NCBI GenBank assembly: GCA_016287975.1
Contig: JAEEXV010000232.1
Span: 1 to 44,220, forward strand
Direction: 5' to 3'
DNA from: Lentisphaeria bacterium
GTDB lineage: Bacteria > Verrucomicrobiota > Lentisphaeria > Oligosphaerales > Oligosphaeraceae
Length of the DNA stretch: 44,220 nt
The notes under the pieces were generated by a model that did no database searches, was not told where the DNA came from, and saw nothing but the letters and a program-made list of their open reading frames with translations. Position 1 is the stretch's first letter; every line of letters begins with the position of its first letter. A program made the position numbers and the translations under genes. This document shows, in pieces, positions 12,872-21,034 of this stretch.

Positions 12872-13561
12872 ATGGCCGAGATTCCAAAGATTGTCCTGCC
12901 GCACGGTGGCTACCGCAATCTCATTGTCTACAAGAAGAGCGATGTGATCTATGAGGGGACGGTGCTGTTCTGCCGACGTTTTCTGCCGAAATTCGGAGAC
13001 CGCACGGTAGACCAGATGACGCAGGCGGCACGCTCCTGCAAGCAAAACATCGCCGAGGGCAGCGCTGCCAGCGGCACGAGCAAGGAGACCGAAATCAAGT
13101 TGACCAATGTCGCCCGCGCCACCCTTGACGAACTCATTGAAGACCTGCTCGACTGGCTCAAATCGCATAGTGCCGCCATCTGGGCCATATCCGATGCGCG
13201 TTCCCAGGCGGCTCGCGCCTTTGCGGTAAAGCATCCCGAATGGGAGACCTGGAAGCCGTTCTTCGAGACACGACCGCCTGAGACCGTGGCAAATCTGCTG
13301 CTTACCTTGTGCCATCAAACCCGATTCATGCTCGACAAGATGATCGCCCGACAGGAAGAGGACTTCAAGAAATACGGCGGCGTCCGCGAACGCATGCATG
13401 CGGCACGCACCGCCGTCCGTGGCGAGGAATGGGACAAGGGCATCTACTCACGGCTGGATGACGCCAAGACCGCCGCCGAACTGGATGGCATTGCGGCGGA
13501 AATCCACAACCGGGTCGATCAGACAGTCAGGAGTCTCAAACAACGCAAAGGATTGTCCTGA
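12872..13561 (+). CDS. Four helix bundle suffix domain protein
   Basis: 229-aa protein. Residues about 5-125 look like the four-helix-bundle family related to proteins encoded in 23S rRNA intervening sequences (YRNLIVYKKSDVIYEGTVLFCRRF, QAARSCKQNIAEGSAASGTSKETEIKLTNVA). The following about 100 residues match the extra C-terminal domain of the four helix bundle suffix proteins (WKPFFETRPPETVANLLLTLCHQTRFMLDKM). The start at 12872 is chosen because AAAGGAG at 12856-12862 is nine bases upstream; earlier ATGs at 12863 and 12866 are too close. Function is unknown; relatives include the Avd accessory protein of diversity-generating retroelements, but no reverse transcriptase is in this window. The stop codon directly abuts a 9-bp repeat array. 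Confidence 0.8.
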   Translation: MAEIPKIVLPHGGYRNLIVYKKSDVIYEGTVLFCRRFLPKFGDRTVDQMTQAARSCKQNIAEGSAASGTSKETEIKLTNVARATLDELIEDLLDWLKSHSAAIWAISDARSQAARAFAVKHPEWETWKPFFETRPPETVANLLLTLCHQTRFMLDKMIARQEEDFKKYGGVRERMHAARTAVRGEEWDKGIYSRLDDAKTAAELDGIAAEIHNRVDQTVRSLKQRKGLS

Positions 13562-13678
13562 CCAGCTCGCCCAGCCGTCCCAGTTGCCCCAGCCGTCCAA
13601 GTTGTCCCAGCCGTCCCAGCCGTCCCAGCCGTCCCAGCCGTCCCAGCCGTCCCAGTTGTCCCAGTCGTCCCAGCCACA
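13562..13678. repeat. 9-bp tandem array, CCAGCCGTC, 13 units
   Basis: Thirteen 9-base units, consensus CCAGCCGTC (TGGGACGGC on the other strand in shifted register), several identical. The array fills exactly the space between two convergent stop codons (13561 and 13683). The same unit occurs twice at 12692-12709 and in degenerate form at 11297-11314, so all three gaps around the two island genes carry it. Because the unit is three codons long, it makes false open frames such as repeated WDG. Confidence 0.95.
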
Positions 13679-13680
13679 CC

Positions 13681-14925
13681 TCAGTCCTCGGGCATGGGCG
13701 GAGGGGGCGTGCAGGGCGCGATGGAGACGCCGTCCATTTCCAGGTTGTCCACATCGCTGACTTCCATGGAGGAGACGGCGGTCAGGCGGACATTCCCGAG
13801 GCGGAGCCGTTCGAGGTGCTGTTCGGGGAGGCCTCGGACTTCGATGCCGATGGCGGCCTGGTCGCCAGTGATATCCTCGGCGACGATGTCGCGGAAGACG
13901 GAGGGCGTCCGCTGCCGCGGGATACAGGTGCTGGCGCTGTAGAACATGGTGATCTGGATGGCCGCCGCGAACTGGCAGGCCAGGCGGATCCTCCGAAAGG
14001 CGACATGCTCGACCACGCCGCCGCGGCCGCGCATGGACTTCATCCGGATGCCCATGGCGGTCTCGCGGATGTCGCAATCCTCGAAGAGGACGTTGCGGAC
14101 GCCGCCAGAGACGGCGCTGCCGATGGTGACGCCCCCATGCCCGCCCCGCATCGTGCAGCGGCGCACCAGGATGTTCTCGCAGGGGATGCCCACGCGCCAC
14201 CCGTCCTCGTTCAGGCCCGCGTTCACCGCGATGCAGTCGTCGCCAGTGCTGAAACGGCAGTCCTCGACCAGCACATTGCGGCAGGAATCAGGGTTCAGCC
14301 CGTCGGTGTTGGGGCCCGTCGTCCGCACCGTGACGCCGCGGACGGTCACATCCTCGCAGTAAACGGGATGAAGCGTCCACATCGGCCCGTCCTCGATCTG
14401 GAAATCCTGCCACAGCACCTTGCGGCAGCGGATGAACTGGACGAAGGAGGGCCGCAGCCCCGCCTCCACAGTGCCGTAGATGCGCTTCTCGACGGGGGTG
14501 CCGTCGGCCGCGGCGTCGGCGGGGAACTGCGCGTTCCGCTTGTACTGCGTCTTCCAGGGCCACCAGCGCGCGCCGTTGCCGAGCAGGCGCCCCGTTCCAG
14601 TGATGGCGACGTTTTCGCAGCCGCATGCGTAGACCAGCGGCGAATAGTTCCAGCATTCGGTGCCCTCCCAGCGCGTGAAGACGACGGGGAGATACGCTTC
14701 GGGATTGTCGTCGAAGGAGAGTGCCGCCCCTTCCTCCAGGTGCAGGCGGATGTTGCTGCGCAGATGGACGGGGCCTGTCCGATGGATTCCAGGCGGGACG
14801 AGAACCGTCCCCCCGCCCTGTCGGGCGCAGGCGTCGACGGCCTCCTGGATGGAGGCGCACTTCCCCGCCTCGACCACGAGGGGCGGGAATGACGGCGGCG
14901 CCACGCTGAAATCCGAATCGTTCAT
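13681..14925 (-). CDS. GH28 polygalacturonase-like glycosidase
   Basis: 414-aa parallel beta-helix hydrolase of family GH28, which cleaves galacturonic acid or related linkages. The family motifs appear in order: NTDG (about 206), GDDC (about 228), GGHGG (about 262) and a modified RIK as RMKS (about 294). The catalytic aspartates of NTD and GDD are present. The change of RIK to RMK is conservative, but substrate specificity may differ from polygalacturonate. No signal peptide is seen from this start, so it probably acts on imported oligosaccharides in the cytoplasm. It is the last gene of a minus-strand operon, 19 bases after the oxidoreductase stop. Almost no CCGG was seen. Confidence 0.9.
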   Translation of the reverse strand: MNDSDFSVAPPSFPPLVVEAGKCASIQEAVDACARQGGGTVLVPPGIHRTGPVHLRSNIRLHLEEGAALSFDDNPEAYLPVVFTRWEGTECWNYSPLVYACGCENVAITGTGRLLGNGARWWPWKTQYKRNAQFPADAAADGTPVEKRIYGTVEAGLRPSFVQFIRCRKVLWQDFQIEDGPMWTLHPVYCEDVTVRGVTVRTTGPNTDGLNPDSCRNVLVEDCRFSTGDDCIAVNAGLNEDGWRVGIPCENILVRRCTMRGGHGGVTIGSAVSGGVRNVLFEDCDIRETAMGIRMKSMRGRGGVVEHVAFRRIRLACQFAAAIQITMFYSASTCIPRQRTPSVFRDIVAEDITGDQAAIGIEVRGLPEQHLERLRLGNVRLTAVSSMEVSDVDNLEMDGVSIAPCTPPPPMPED

Positions 14926-14944
14926 GCCAGGGAAACGGGGGGCT

Positions 14945-16210
14945 TCAAATCGTCTCGGGGTAGTTGATCTCCTCGCACCTGCCCGAGGCGATGGATTCGT
15001 TGGCGGTGATTCCGACGAGCGCGCTCATGGCGCCCGCGCGGGAGTCGGCCTGCTGGTGGAGCGGGTCGGGCCCGCCCTTCCCGAAGAGCTGGTCGAAGAG
15101 GGCGTAGTCCCCGCCGCCGTGCGGCGTCCGCAGTTCGGTGAAGGGGTATTCCTCCATGGTGATGTTCTGGCGCGTGGTGCCGTGGATGACGCGGATGAAG
15201 TCCTCCCTGGCAAGGTTGGCGGGACGGGTGCCCGAGAAGACCGTGCCGACCTCGATGCGCCCGCCATCGCCATTGAAGACGATGTTGTAGCCCTGCCACG
15301 GCGAGTAGGCGTTCTCCAGATAGTTGACCACCGTCCCGCCCTTGTAGTGGATCATGACGTTCATGGTGTCGTGGATGTCGATGTCCCGCGCGAAGCAGCA
15401 GCGGTCTCGCAGATAGCCGTCGCATTTCTCCGACTCGAAGAAGAGCTTCTCGAAGATCTCGCCGTCGCTGCCAGGGGCCTGCACCGCCCCCTTCAGGGTG
15501 GACTTCATCACCGCCCAGCAGGTATTGGCGTGCGGGCAGGTCGAGCAGCGCTCGCCGAAGAAGGGATTGGCGTCCCCGAAGACCTTGCGCGAGGCGGTCG
15601 CATAGACCTTCGCGGGCTCGTCGTCCAGAAACCAGTTCAGCAGGTCGAAATGGTGCGTGGACTTGTGGACGAGCAGGCCGCCGCTGTTCTCCATCCTGGC
15701 GTGCCAGCGGTGGAAGATCTCCTGGCCGTGCGTGCGGTCCATGAACCACTCCGCGTTGACATTGTGGATGCGCCCGATCGGCTTTTCCAGAAGCAGCTTT
15801 CGGATGGCGGCGGGATACGGCGAGAAGCGCAGGTTGAAGGTGACGGTCACGGCCTTCCCGTATTTCATCTCGGCGCGGCGGATGCGCTCGATGCCCTCGC
15901 GGTTCATCGCCATCGGCTTCTCCGTGACGACTTCAAGCCCATGGGAGAAGCCGAGTTCGACCAGGTCGGGATGGTAGCGGTCGGGGACGCACACCACCAG
16001 ATGCGTCGGATGCGTCTCTTCGACCATCTTCGCGAAGTCGGTGTATTCGGGCAGCGAATCATCCTTGACCAGATATTTGAATCCCTTGATGCGCTGGGGG
16101 TTCTTGTCGTAGAGCGCGACCAGCTGGCTGTAGCCGTTGACGCGGTGGAGCAGCCCGTCCGCATAATCCAGCGCGCGCGTCCCAGAACCCGCGATGACAA
16201 CCCGTTTCAT
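14945..16210 (-). CDS. Gfo/Idh/MocA family oxidoreductase
   Basis: 421-aa NAD(P)-dependent sugar dehydrogenase family member. The N-terminal Rossmann motif is AGSGTRA (about 7-13), the family signature VTEKPMA follows at about 100, and HKSTHHFDLL is near 180, where the catalytic His/Asp of the family usually lie. A cysteine cluster, CSTCPHANTC, sits near 220, probably a metal site, and recurs in the second oxidoreductase at 37441. The start at 16210 is preferred over 16216 because AGGAGA then lies eight bases upstream. It sits between a secreted beta-helix protein and a GH28 enzyme, so it likely oxidises a sugar or uronate released by them. The exact substrate is unknown. Confidence 0.9.
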   Translation of the reverse strand: MKRVVIAGSGTRALDYADGLLHRVNGYSQLVALYDKNPQRIKGFKYLVKDDSLPEYTDFAKMVEETHPTHLVVCVPDRYHPDLVELGFSHGLEVVTEKPMAMNREGIERIRRAEMKYGKAVTVTFNLRFSPYPAAIRKLLLEKPIGRIHNVNAEWFMDRTHGQEIFHRWHARMENSGGLLVHKSTHHFDLLNWFLDDEPAKVYATASRKVFGDANPFFGERCSTCPHANTCWAVMKSTLKGAVQAPGSDGEIFEKLFFESEKCDGYLRDRCCFARDIDIHDTMNVMIHYKGGTVVNYLENAYSPWQGYNIVFNGDGGRIEVGTVFSGTRPANLAREDFIRVIHGTTRQNITMEEYPFTELRTPHGGGDYALFDQLFGKGGPDPLHQQADSRAGAMSALVGITANESIASGRCEEINYPETI

Positions 16211-16215
16211 GTCCA

Positions 16216-17451
16216 TTATCTCCTGATTTGCAGATCCGACGCCGCCTCCAGCCGAGTGCCGTGCAGCTGCATGACCTGCGCGCCTGGCGTGCTGACGCTC
16301 AAAGTCCCCGTGATGCGGGAAAAGCCATCGGCGGCGAAGTCGATGGGATCCGCCACGACAATCGCGGGACGCTTCTCCCCGTCGATGATTCGGCACTCCT
16401 CGAAACGGACGCCGCCAGGCGTGGCGCTGCGCTTGTAGATGGTGAACAAGGCAATCGGGGCGTTCAGGTCATAGCCTTTGCCACGCCGCGAGGTGTATTT
16501 CTTGACGCCGACCTGGCTGATGAAGCAGTTGCGGAAGACCAGGCCGACTCCCCGGGCGTCCTTGTCGCGCAGGCGGATGCCATGCACCTTCGGCCCCGTG
16601 AAGACGCAGTCGGCAAACTCGATCGCGCCGCGACCGCCTGCGACGACGCACCCGATGTGCGCGGAGGCCTCCCCGCCGATGGCCGTGCAGCGCTCGAACC
16701 GTATGGAGACGGGGCGCGTCTCCGCAGTGACATTCTTCAGCCAGCCGTGGAAGCCGAGCTGGCGGTTGTTGACCGCCAGCGTGTCCCGCACGACGCACTC
16801 CACCAGCCGCTGCGTCGGCTTGTTGGGCTCGAAGTCGATGCCCGATTCGGGGTCGGTGCCGCTGGTGTTCGACAGGATGCAGTGCTCGACCAGCAGCCGT
16901 TCCGCGCTGATGACGCTGATGCCCTGGCGGTGGTTGTCGTCAAAGACGCAGTCCCGCACGACGATGTCCGCAGAATATCCGTCTGGCTTCAGGGTCCCGA
17001 TGTAGAGGCCGTCGCCGCCGCTGGAACGCACGGTCACGCCCTCGATCACCACCTTTCGGCAGTCGCGCACCACGATGCCGTGCCGCCATTCGGAGCGGCC
17101 ATAGCGCCGGGCATCCTGGTAGTCCTGCTTCCGCATCCGGATCTCCGCGCCGTAGCCGTGGATGCGCACATTCTCCAGCCCGTCCAGCGCCAGGAACTCG
17201 TCGTTTTTCCCGTGGAAGCGGTCGGGCGCCGCCGCCAGCACCGCGCCTGGCTTGAGGACGAGCGTCTGGTTGGAGCGCATCCGCAGGGTGGCGCCGACCA
17301 GATACGGCTTCCCCCGCGCGGGGACGACCACTTCCGCCTCCCGTGCGAGAAGCGACTGCAGTTCCGCCGTCACCTCGTCCGCGCCGCTCTTCAGTTCCGC
17401 GCCAATGCCCGCCAGGCAGGCGCACGCCAGGGCCGCGAACATCGTCTTCAT
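16216..17451 (-). CDS. Secreted parallel beta-helix protein
   Basis: 411 aa. An N-terminal signal peptide (MFAALACACLAGIGA) is followed by regularly spaced beta-helix rungs: QTLVLKPGAVLAA, NVRIHGYGAEIRM, KVVIEGVTVRSSGGDGLYIG, IVVRDCVFDDNHRQGISV, IRFERCTAIGGEASAHIG. These folds are common in pectinases and other polysaccharide lyases or hydrolases. No GH28 or pectate-lyase catalytic signature was recognised, so the call stays at fold level. It is second in the minus-strand operon, 13 bases after the pseudopilin and 5 before the oxidoreductase start. A role in binding or cutting an acidic polysaccharide with the GH28 enzyme is a reasonable guess. Confidence 0.75.
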   Translation of the reverse strand: MKTMFAALACACLAGIGAELKSGADEVTAELQSLLAREAEVVVPARGKPYLVGATLRMRSNQTLVLKPGAVLAAAPDRFHGKNDEFLALDGLENVRIHGYGAEIRMRKQDYQDARRYGRSEWRHGIVVRDCRKVVIEGVTVRSSGGDGLYIGTLKPDGYSADIVVRDCVFDDNHRQGISVISAERLLVEHCILSNTSGTDPESGIDFEPNKPTQRLVECVVRDTLAVNNRQLGFHGWLKNVTAETRPVSIRFERCTAIGGEASAHIGCVVAGGRGAIEFADCVFTGPKVHGIRLRDKDARGVGLVFRNCFISQVGVKKYTSRRGKGYDLNAPIALFTIYKRSATPGGVRFEECRIIDGEKRPAIVVADPIDFAADGFSRITGTLSVSTPGAQVMQLHGTRLEAASDLQIRR

Positions 17452-17464
17452 CGCGCATCCCCCC

Positions 17465-18076
17465 CTAGCGCAGGCCTTTGGAATAGCACCAGTAGACGTC
17501 GCCGCTGGCCGTGGGGACATGCGCGTTGTCGGCCCTGTCCACATGGCCGTCGACATAGCCGACATTCAGCGCGTTGTTGTGGGGATAGGTCCAGTAGTTG
17601 CGCTTGTCCGACGCGATCAGCGCATTCTGCAGGGAGCCGCACTGGATCAGCATGCTCTTCGACGGGAAAAGCACGTCGATCCGACGATGGCAGCGGATGG
17701 TCTTCATCAGGTTGGTGTTGCCGCCGTAGTTCGAATGCTCCCAGGCCGTGAACTTGGAGTTCAGCATCGAGGGATCGCGGTAGTAGAGGCACGCCGTTTT
17801 GTTGCTGGCGGGGATGCCCTGACCCAGATAGGAGTAGATCTGAAGCGTCCACAACTCGGTCTTCGACCTGCTGTCATACGGAAACCAGTCGTTGTTGTCA
17901 TCCGAATACAGCGACGCCGCCAGCAGAATCTGCTTGCATTTGTTGACGCAGCTGATCGTCCGCGCCGCCTCGCGCGCACGGCTCAGCGCAGGCAGCAGCA
18001 TCGACGCGAGGATCGCGATGATCGCAATCACCACCAGCAGTTCAATCAAGGTGAAACCGACTCGTCTTTTCAACAT
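17465..18076 (-). CDS. Pseudopilin-like protein with H-X9-DG tail
   Basis: 203 aa. It starts with a type IV prepilin cleavage/methylation motif, [20 protein letters not shown], with Glu at position +5 after the cut and a hydrophobic helix. The C-terminal [14 protein letters not shown] fits the H-X9-DG motif found in many pseudopilin-like proteins of Planctomycetes and Lentisphaerae. It likely sits in the inner membrane and faces the periplasm, assembled by a type II/IV-pilus-like machine encoded elsewhere. First gene of the operon that runs to 13681. AGGAGA lies upstream of its ATG. A similar protein opens the second carbohydrate locus at 23873. Confidence 0.9.
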   Translation of the reverse strand: MLKRRVGFTLIELLVVIAIIAILASMLLPALSRAREAARTISCVNKCKQILLAASLYSDDNNDWFPYDSRSKTELWTLQIYSYLGQGIPASNKTACLYYRDPSMLNSKFTAWEHSNYGGNTNLMKTIRCHRRIDVLFPSKSMLIQCGSLQNALIASDKRNYWTYPHNNALNVGYVDGHVDRADNAHVPTASGDVYWCYSKGLR

Positions 18077-18133
18077 CTCCAGGTCTCCTGCTAAAACAGT
18101 TTTCGGGACTACGCAGATTCAGGACTCGCCCAT

Positions 18134-18162
18134 ATTATACCGCAGCCGCCCCGCAAAAACAA
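18134..18162 (-). promoter_or_regulatory. Promoter of the minus-strand operon
   Basis: On the minus strand, TTGTTT (18162-18157) and TATAAT (18139-18134) are separated by 17 bases, about 60 bases before the pseudopilin ATG. The -10 is perfect and preceded by GG. The same -35 sequence, TTGTTT, precedes the perfect -10 of the LacI-type gene at 22735-22762. Confidence 0.65.
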
Positions 18163-18211
18163 GGGGACAAGCGGCAATAAGTTGATAAGATGATAATGCA
18201 ATGCACACGAC

Positions 18212-18309
18212 TTGACGGAATCCAGAATGGCCAATTATCTTTACAAACACAAGCCGTTTTTCCTCTTGGATGGACATTGTAAATCTTGTAAAGTTGTATA
18301 TATTGTAAA
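18212..18309 (+). promoter_or_regulatory. Control region of the GntR-type gene with TTGTAAA repeats
   Basis: Four direct heptamers lie at 18277 (TTGTAAA), 18286 (TTGTAAA), 18294 (TTGTATA) and 18303 (TTGTAAA), starting 8-9 bases apart. One inverted copy (TTTACAA) is at 18240-18246. A possible promoter is TTGACG at 18212 with a weak -10 (TTATCT at 18235); TTGTAA at 18277 with TATATT at 18299 is an alternative. Such clustered sites fit binding by the regulator encoded just downstream. Confidence 0.4.
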
Positions 18310-18346
18310 AAACCGCGTTTTTACCCGTTTCAAGAGGCAAGCCGCC

Positions 18347-19363
18347 ATGTTGAGAAAGTCAGCCTGCATCGAGGACTACATCCTGAAGAAACTTGCGTCG
18401 GGCGAACTGGGAGTGGGGGACCGCCTGCCGTCGCAGAACATGCTGGCCAAGCATTTCGCCTGCACGCGCCCGACGGTCGTCCATGCGCTGGACAGGCTGC
18501 GCGCGAGCGGCTATGTCACGGGGCGGCGGGGCAGCGGGATGTATGTCCGCTCCAAGACGCCAGGCAGCGCCATCCATGAGATCCTCCTGGTCGGCGAAAA
18601 TGTCTCCAACCTGCAGAACGACGAGATGTTCCTGGGGATGCTCTCCTCGGCGGGCGAGGGGGTTCCGATGCACTGCAAGTCGATCCAGAGTGTGATCGAG
18701 CAGGCGGAGAGCGTCTTCCATCCAGGGCAGGCAGTCATCTGGGTGAGCCCCAAGCCGCGGGTCCTGCTGCTGATGGAACATCTGGCGCGCCAGGGCCTTC
18801 CGCAGCTGCTCATCAACCGCGACTTCGGCGACTTCGACTATGTCCTGACCTCCCCCGAGGAGAGCATCGCGGAAGGGGTCTCCTGGCTGCTCATCGAGGG
18901 CGGGCGCGACCTGGCCTTCGTCACCAAGTCGCCCCGCATCTCCATGCCCTTCATCCAGGAGCGAATCCTCGCCTTCTACGAGGTCTGCTTCCGCCTCAAG
19001 GCCAATCTGCTTCCCGACTTCATCTTCAAATCCGACTTCGACGACTTCCTCGCGGACGTGGAGACGGTCGGCCGAACCCTCTTCGACCGCCCGAAGATCC
19101 CAGGAAGCATCTTCATCATGACCCACGCCCTGACCACCCCCCTCCTCATCTGCGCCAACCGCTACAACAAGAAGCTCGGCCGCGACTTCCGGATGCTGGT
19201 CTTCGACGAGGTCCCCGAACTCAAAGGCGAAAAGGGCATCGCCTTCCTGAGCCAGCCCATCCATCTCTTCCGCCATGAAATCGGCAACTGGATCCGCCAT
19301 GTCGCCTCTGGACAGCGAACCCCGTTCCGGAAAAAACTCAAATGCGACCTGATCACGGATTGA
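18347..19363 (+). CDS. GntR/LacI-type sugar-responsive transcription regulator
   Basis: 338 aa. Residues about 1-70 form a GntR-type winged HTH (IEDYILKKLASGELGVGDRLPSQ, then TRPTVVHALDRLRASGYV, then RRGSGMYV). The rest looks like a LacI-type periplasmic-binding-protein sensor domain, as in AraR. The ATG at 18347 is chosen because AGAGG lies nine bases upstream and the HTH starts normally there; the frame is open further up through the control region. It is divergent from the pseudopilin/beta-helix/oxidoreductase/GH28 operon, so it probably controls that operon and itself in response to a sugar. CCGG is rare (about two). Confidence 0.88.
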   Translation: MLRKSACIEDYILKKLASGELGVGDRLPSQNMLAKHFACTRPTVVHALDRLRASGYVTGRRGSGMYVRSKTPGSAIHEILLVGENVSNLQNDEMFLGMLSSAGEGVPMHCKSIQSVIEQAESVFHPGQAVIWVSPKPRVLLLMEHLARQGLPQLLINRDFGDFDYVLTSPEESIAEGVSWLLIEGGRDLAFVTKSPRISMPFIQERILAFYEVCFRLKANLLPDFIFKSDFDDFLADVETVGRTLFDRPKIPGSIFIMTHALTTPLLICANRYNKKLGRDFRMLVFDEVPELKGEKGIAFLSQPIHLFRHEIGNWIRHVASGQRTPFRKKLKCDLITD

Positions 19364-19424
19364 CGGAGACGGCGCAGGATGGATTCATTGCGGAATCTGA
19401 AAACCAGCAGGCTCTTTAGCCGCA

Positions 19425-20084
19425 TTATGGCAGCGGTGCACAATGATATTTGGCGAGCAGGCGATTCAGCGCATCCAGGCTGGTTACGCCATGCCGCAGG
19501 CAGCAGCGGCAGATGACGTCGGACAAAATCGACTCCGACAGTGAATAGCCCGCCTTGTGCAGAAGCGCCTCCGCCTCCTCCAGCGTGAGATGCAGCGCGA
19601 AGACCAGCGCGAGCGCCGTGCCGCGGGCAATCGTGCGGTTCTCGTCGCCGATGATTGCGGAATAGGTCTGGCGGCTCAGATGTGCCGCCTTGTACACCCA
19701 CGAAGACCTTCCCGCAAAACGCTCCCGCACCAGCCGCTGCAGTTCCGCCGAGAAGGAGACCCCCAGCGGACTCCCAGGCGGACGATGCCGCGCCAACTGC
19801 GCGCCCGTTTCTGGCGCCGCCCCCGCCTTCTCCCGCAGTTCATGGTCGAAGTCCGGGGCAAGGCTGAAGCGGATGTTGGATGCCTCGGGCGGCGGCGTCG
19901 CCGGCTTTCTCCGCACGAGCGAATAATGGGTTTTTCCCTTTGTTTCGGAAGGCGGGGCGGCCTGCCGCGCCATAAACGCCTGGATCTCCGCCTCCACCCC
20001 CGCCAGTGCCTCAGGCGAGGGCGCGGCTTCTGGCGGCGGCGCGAGGCACGGGAAGAAACGGGACAGGAATGAAAGCAGGCCCAT
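19425..20084 (-). CDS. HTH-domain protein with disordered N-terminus
   Basis: 219 aa from the ATG at 20084. The N-terminal hundred residues are Pro/Ala-rich and probably disordered (MGLLSFLSRFFPCLAPPPEAA). The C-terminal hundred resemble a helix-turn-helix domain common in gut bacteria: FSAELQRLVRERF, WVYKAAHLSRQTYSAIIGD, RGTALALVFALHLTLEEAEALLHKAGYSLS. In relatives (VYKxANIDRxLFSKIRS, KxTALALALAL) it is attached to varied N-terminal domains and its function is not settled. A longer in-frame start at 20111 would run into a 27-bp palindrome, so 20084 is preferred. Neither start has a clear ribosome-binding site. Confidence 0.65.
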   Translation of the reverse strand: MGLLSFLSRFFPCLAPPPEAAPSPEALAGVEAEIQAFMARQAAPPSETKGKTHYSLVRRKPATPPPEASNIRFSLAPDFDHELREKAGAAPETGAQLARHRPPGSPLGVSFSAELQRLVRERFAGRSSWVYKAAHLSRQTYSAIIGDENRTIARGTALALVFALHLTLEEAEALLHKAGYSLSESILSDVICRCCLRHGVTSLDALNRLLAKYHCAPLP

Positions 20085-20100
20085 GATCGTGGAAAATGTG

Positions 20101-20127
20101 GAAATGTCCATCGGCGATGGACATTTC
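20101..20127. promoter_or_regulatory. 27-bp perfect palindrome (candidate operator)
   Basis: Half-sites GAAATGTCCATC (20101-20112) and GATGGACATTTC (20116-20127) are exact inverted repeats around GGC. It lies 17 bases upstream of the ATG at 20084 of the HTH gene and within the divergent gap to the lipoprotein gene. Position and symmetry suggest an operator, most simply for the HTH protein itself; an mRNA hairpin in the leader is the alternative. Confidence 0.5.
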
Positions 20128-20245
20128 AGGGGGATTGGAAACCACTGGATTCCGTGTCGCTACAGTAGCGCGCAGTCCCGCCCGGAAACTGGAATCCGCC
20201 GCATCATTACCATAATCCCTCCACCCCGCATTTGCAAACGCCGAC

Positions 20246-20677
20246 ATGAAAACCCTCTCTTTCCTTGCCAGACTGCTCATTGCCATCTTCGTGTTGTTCG
20301 CTTCCACTGGCTGCTCATTGTTTGCGCCGTGGAAAGAAAACATCGTCGTAGATTCCGAACCTCAGGGCGCGCAGGTAATCATCCCCGGACAACGGCTGAC
20401 GACCCCCTGCACCATCTCCGTCCCCTGCAACAAGGAAGTCGTCGTCATCGTGAAAAAAGAGGGCTACAGCACCGCGACTTACAACATCCGGCCAAGCCTG
20501 GGATTCTGCGGTGTGTTAGACGTGATCGGTCTATGGTGTTGGCTTATTCCAGGCATCGGCTTGATCTCTCCAGGTGCCTTTACCCTGGATCAGCACATCA
20601 TTTATGCGCCGTTGCTCAAAGACGCGTCGAACGAGGCCACTCCAGTCAAGGAAGCCGCCGCACCCCGCGCCCCATGA
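20246..20677 (+). CDS. PEGA-like lipoprotein
   Basis: 143 aa. A lipoprotein signal peptide is clear: LARLLIAIFVLFASTGC with the lipobox cysteine at about 23. After it, VVDSEPQGAQVIIPGQRLTTPCTISVP resembles a PEGA-type domain (S-x-P-x-GA-x-V-x-[IV]-x-G, then TP), usually extracytoplasmic and linked to the cell envelope. A second hydrophobic segment follows (FCGVLDVIGLWCWLIPGIGLI, about 90-110), which could be a membrane hairpin. It is divergent from the HTH gene. No close functional assignment. Confidence 0.7.
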   Translation: MKTLSFLARLLIAIFVLFASTGCSLFAPWKENIVVDSEPQGAQVIIPGQRLTTPCTISVPCNKEVVVIVKKEGYSTATYNIRPSLGFCGVLDVIGLWCWLIPGIGLISPGAFTLDQHIIYAPLLKDASNEATPVKEAAAPRAP

Positions 20678-21034
20678 AGACACTTCTCAAAAAGTCGTCC
20701 CGTGCCAGCAGGTGATTCTTTGCTCGGGAATCTCCCCATGAAACCGCAGCGGATATGCGCATCCACGCTGCCATGTGAATTCGCCGCGCTCGCTCTTGAC
20801 AAGTGAGCGCTGATCGCAGAACGGATGGCCTGACGGGGCCGCCGCGCGCGCAACTGGATGATGCATTTCACGGGAAAGCCGTGAGTCCACGCCGAAAAGG
20901 GCGTGTTATAGTATGCACCTGACGGCGTTGAGGCCGTCGAGCCTTGGCAGGACAGTCGGCCGCGGCAAATGCCGTGCCTTCCCCTTGCCATACCATACTA
21001 CAAGTCACAAGCGCAGGACAAGGAAGACACCGAC
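20678..21034 (+). ncRNA. Structured leader or small RNA upstream of hisI (candidate)
   Basis: 357 bases with no supported gene, but at least five short perfect stems in a row: GCGCTC/GAGCGC at 20786-20811, TCACGG/CCGTGA at 20868-20884 (loop GAAAG), CACGCC/GGCGTG at 20888-20905 (loop GAAAAG), GACGGC/GCCGTC at 20921-20938 and CGGC/GCCG at 20963-20974. The two adjacent stems with GAAA-type loops look like an ordered RNA. I could not match it to a known riboswitch or to SRP, 6S or RNase P RNA. Boundaries are only those of the gap. Confidence 0.35.

Noticed and set aside
13448..14200. Minus-strand frame encoding a WDG/WDN repeat protein
   Set aside because: The repeat is only the translation of the 9-bp array (three codons per unit); the rest is an off-frame read of the GH28 gene.
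20796..20913. TTGACA and TATAGT near hisI as a promoter
   Set aside because: They are more than 100 bases apart, so they cannot form one promoter; neither has a suitable partner.
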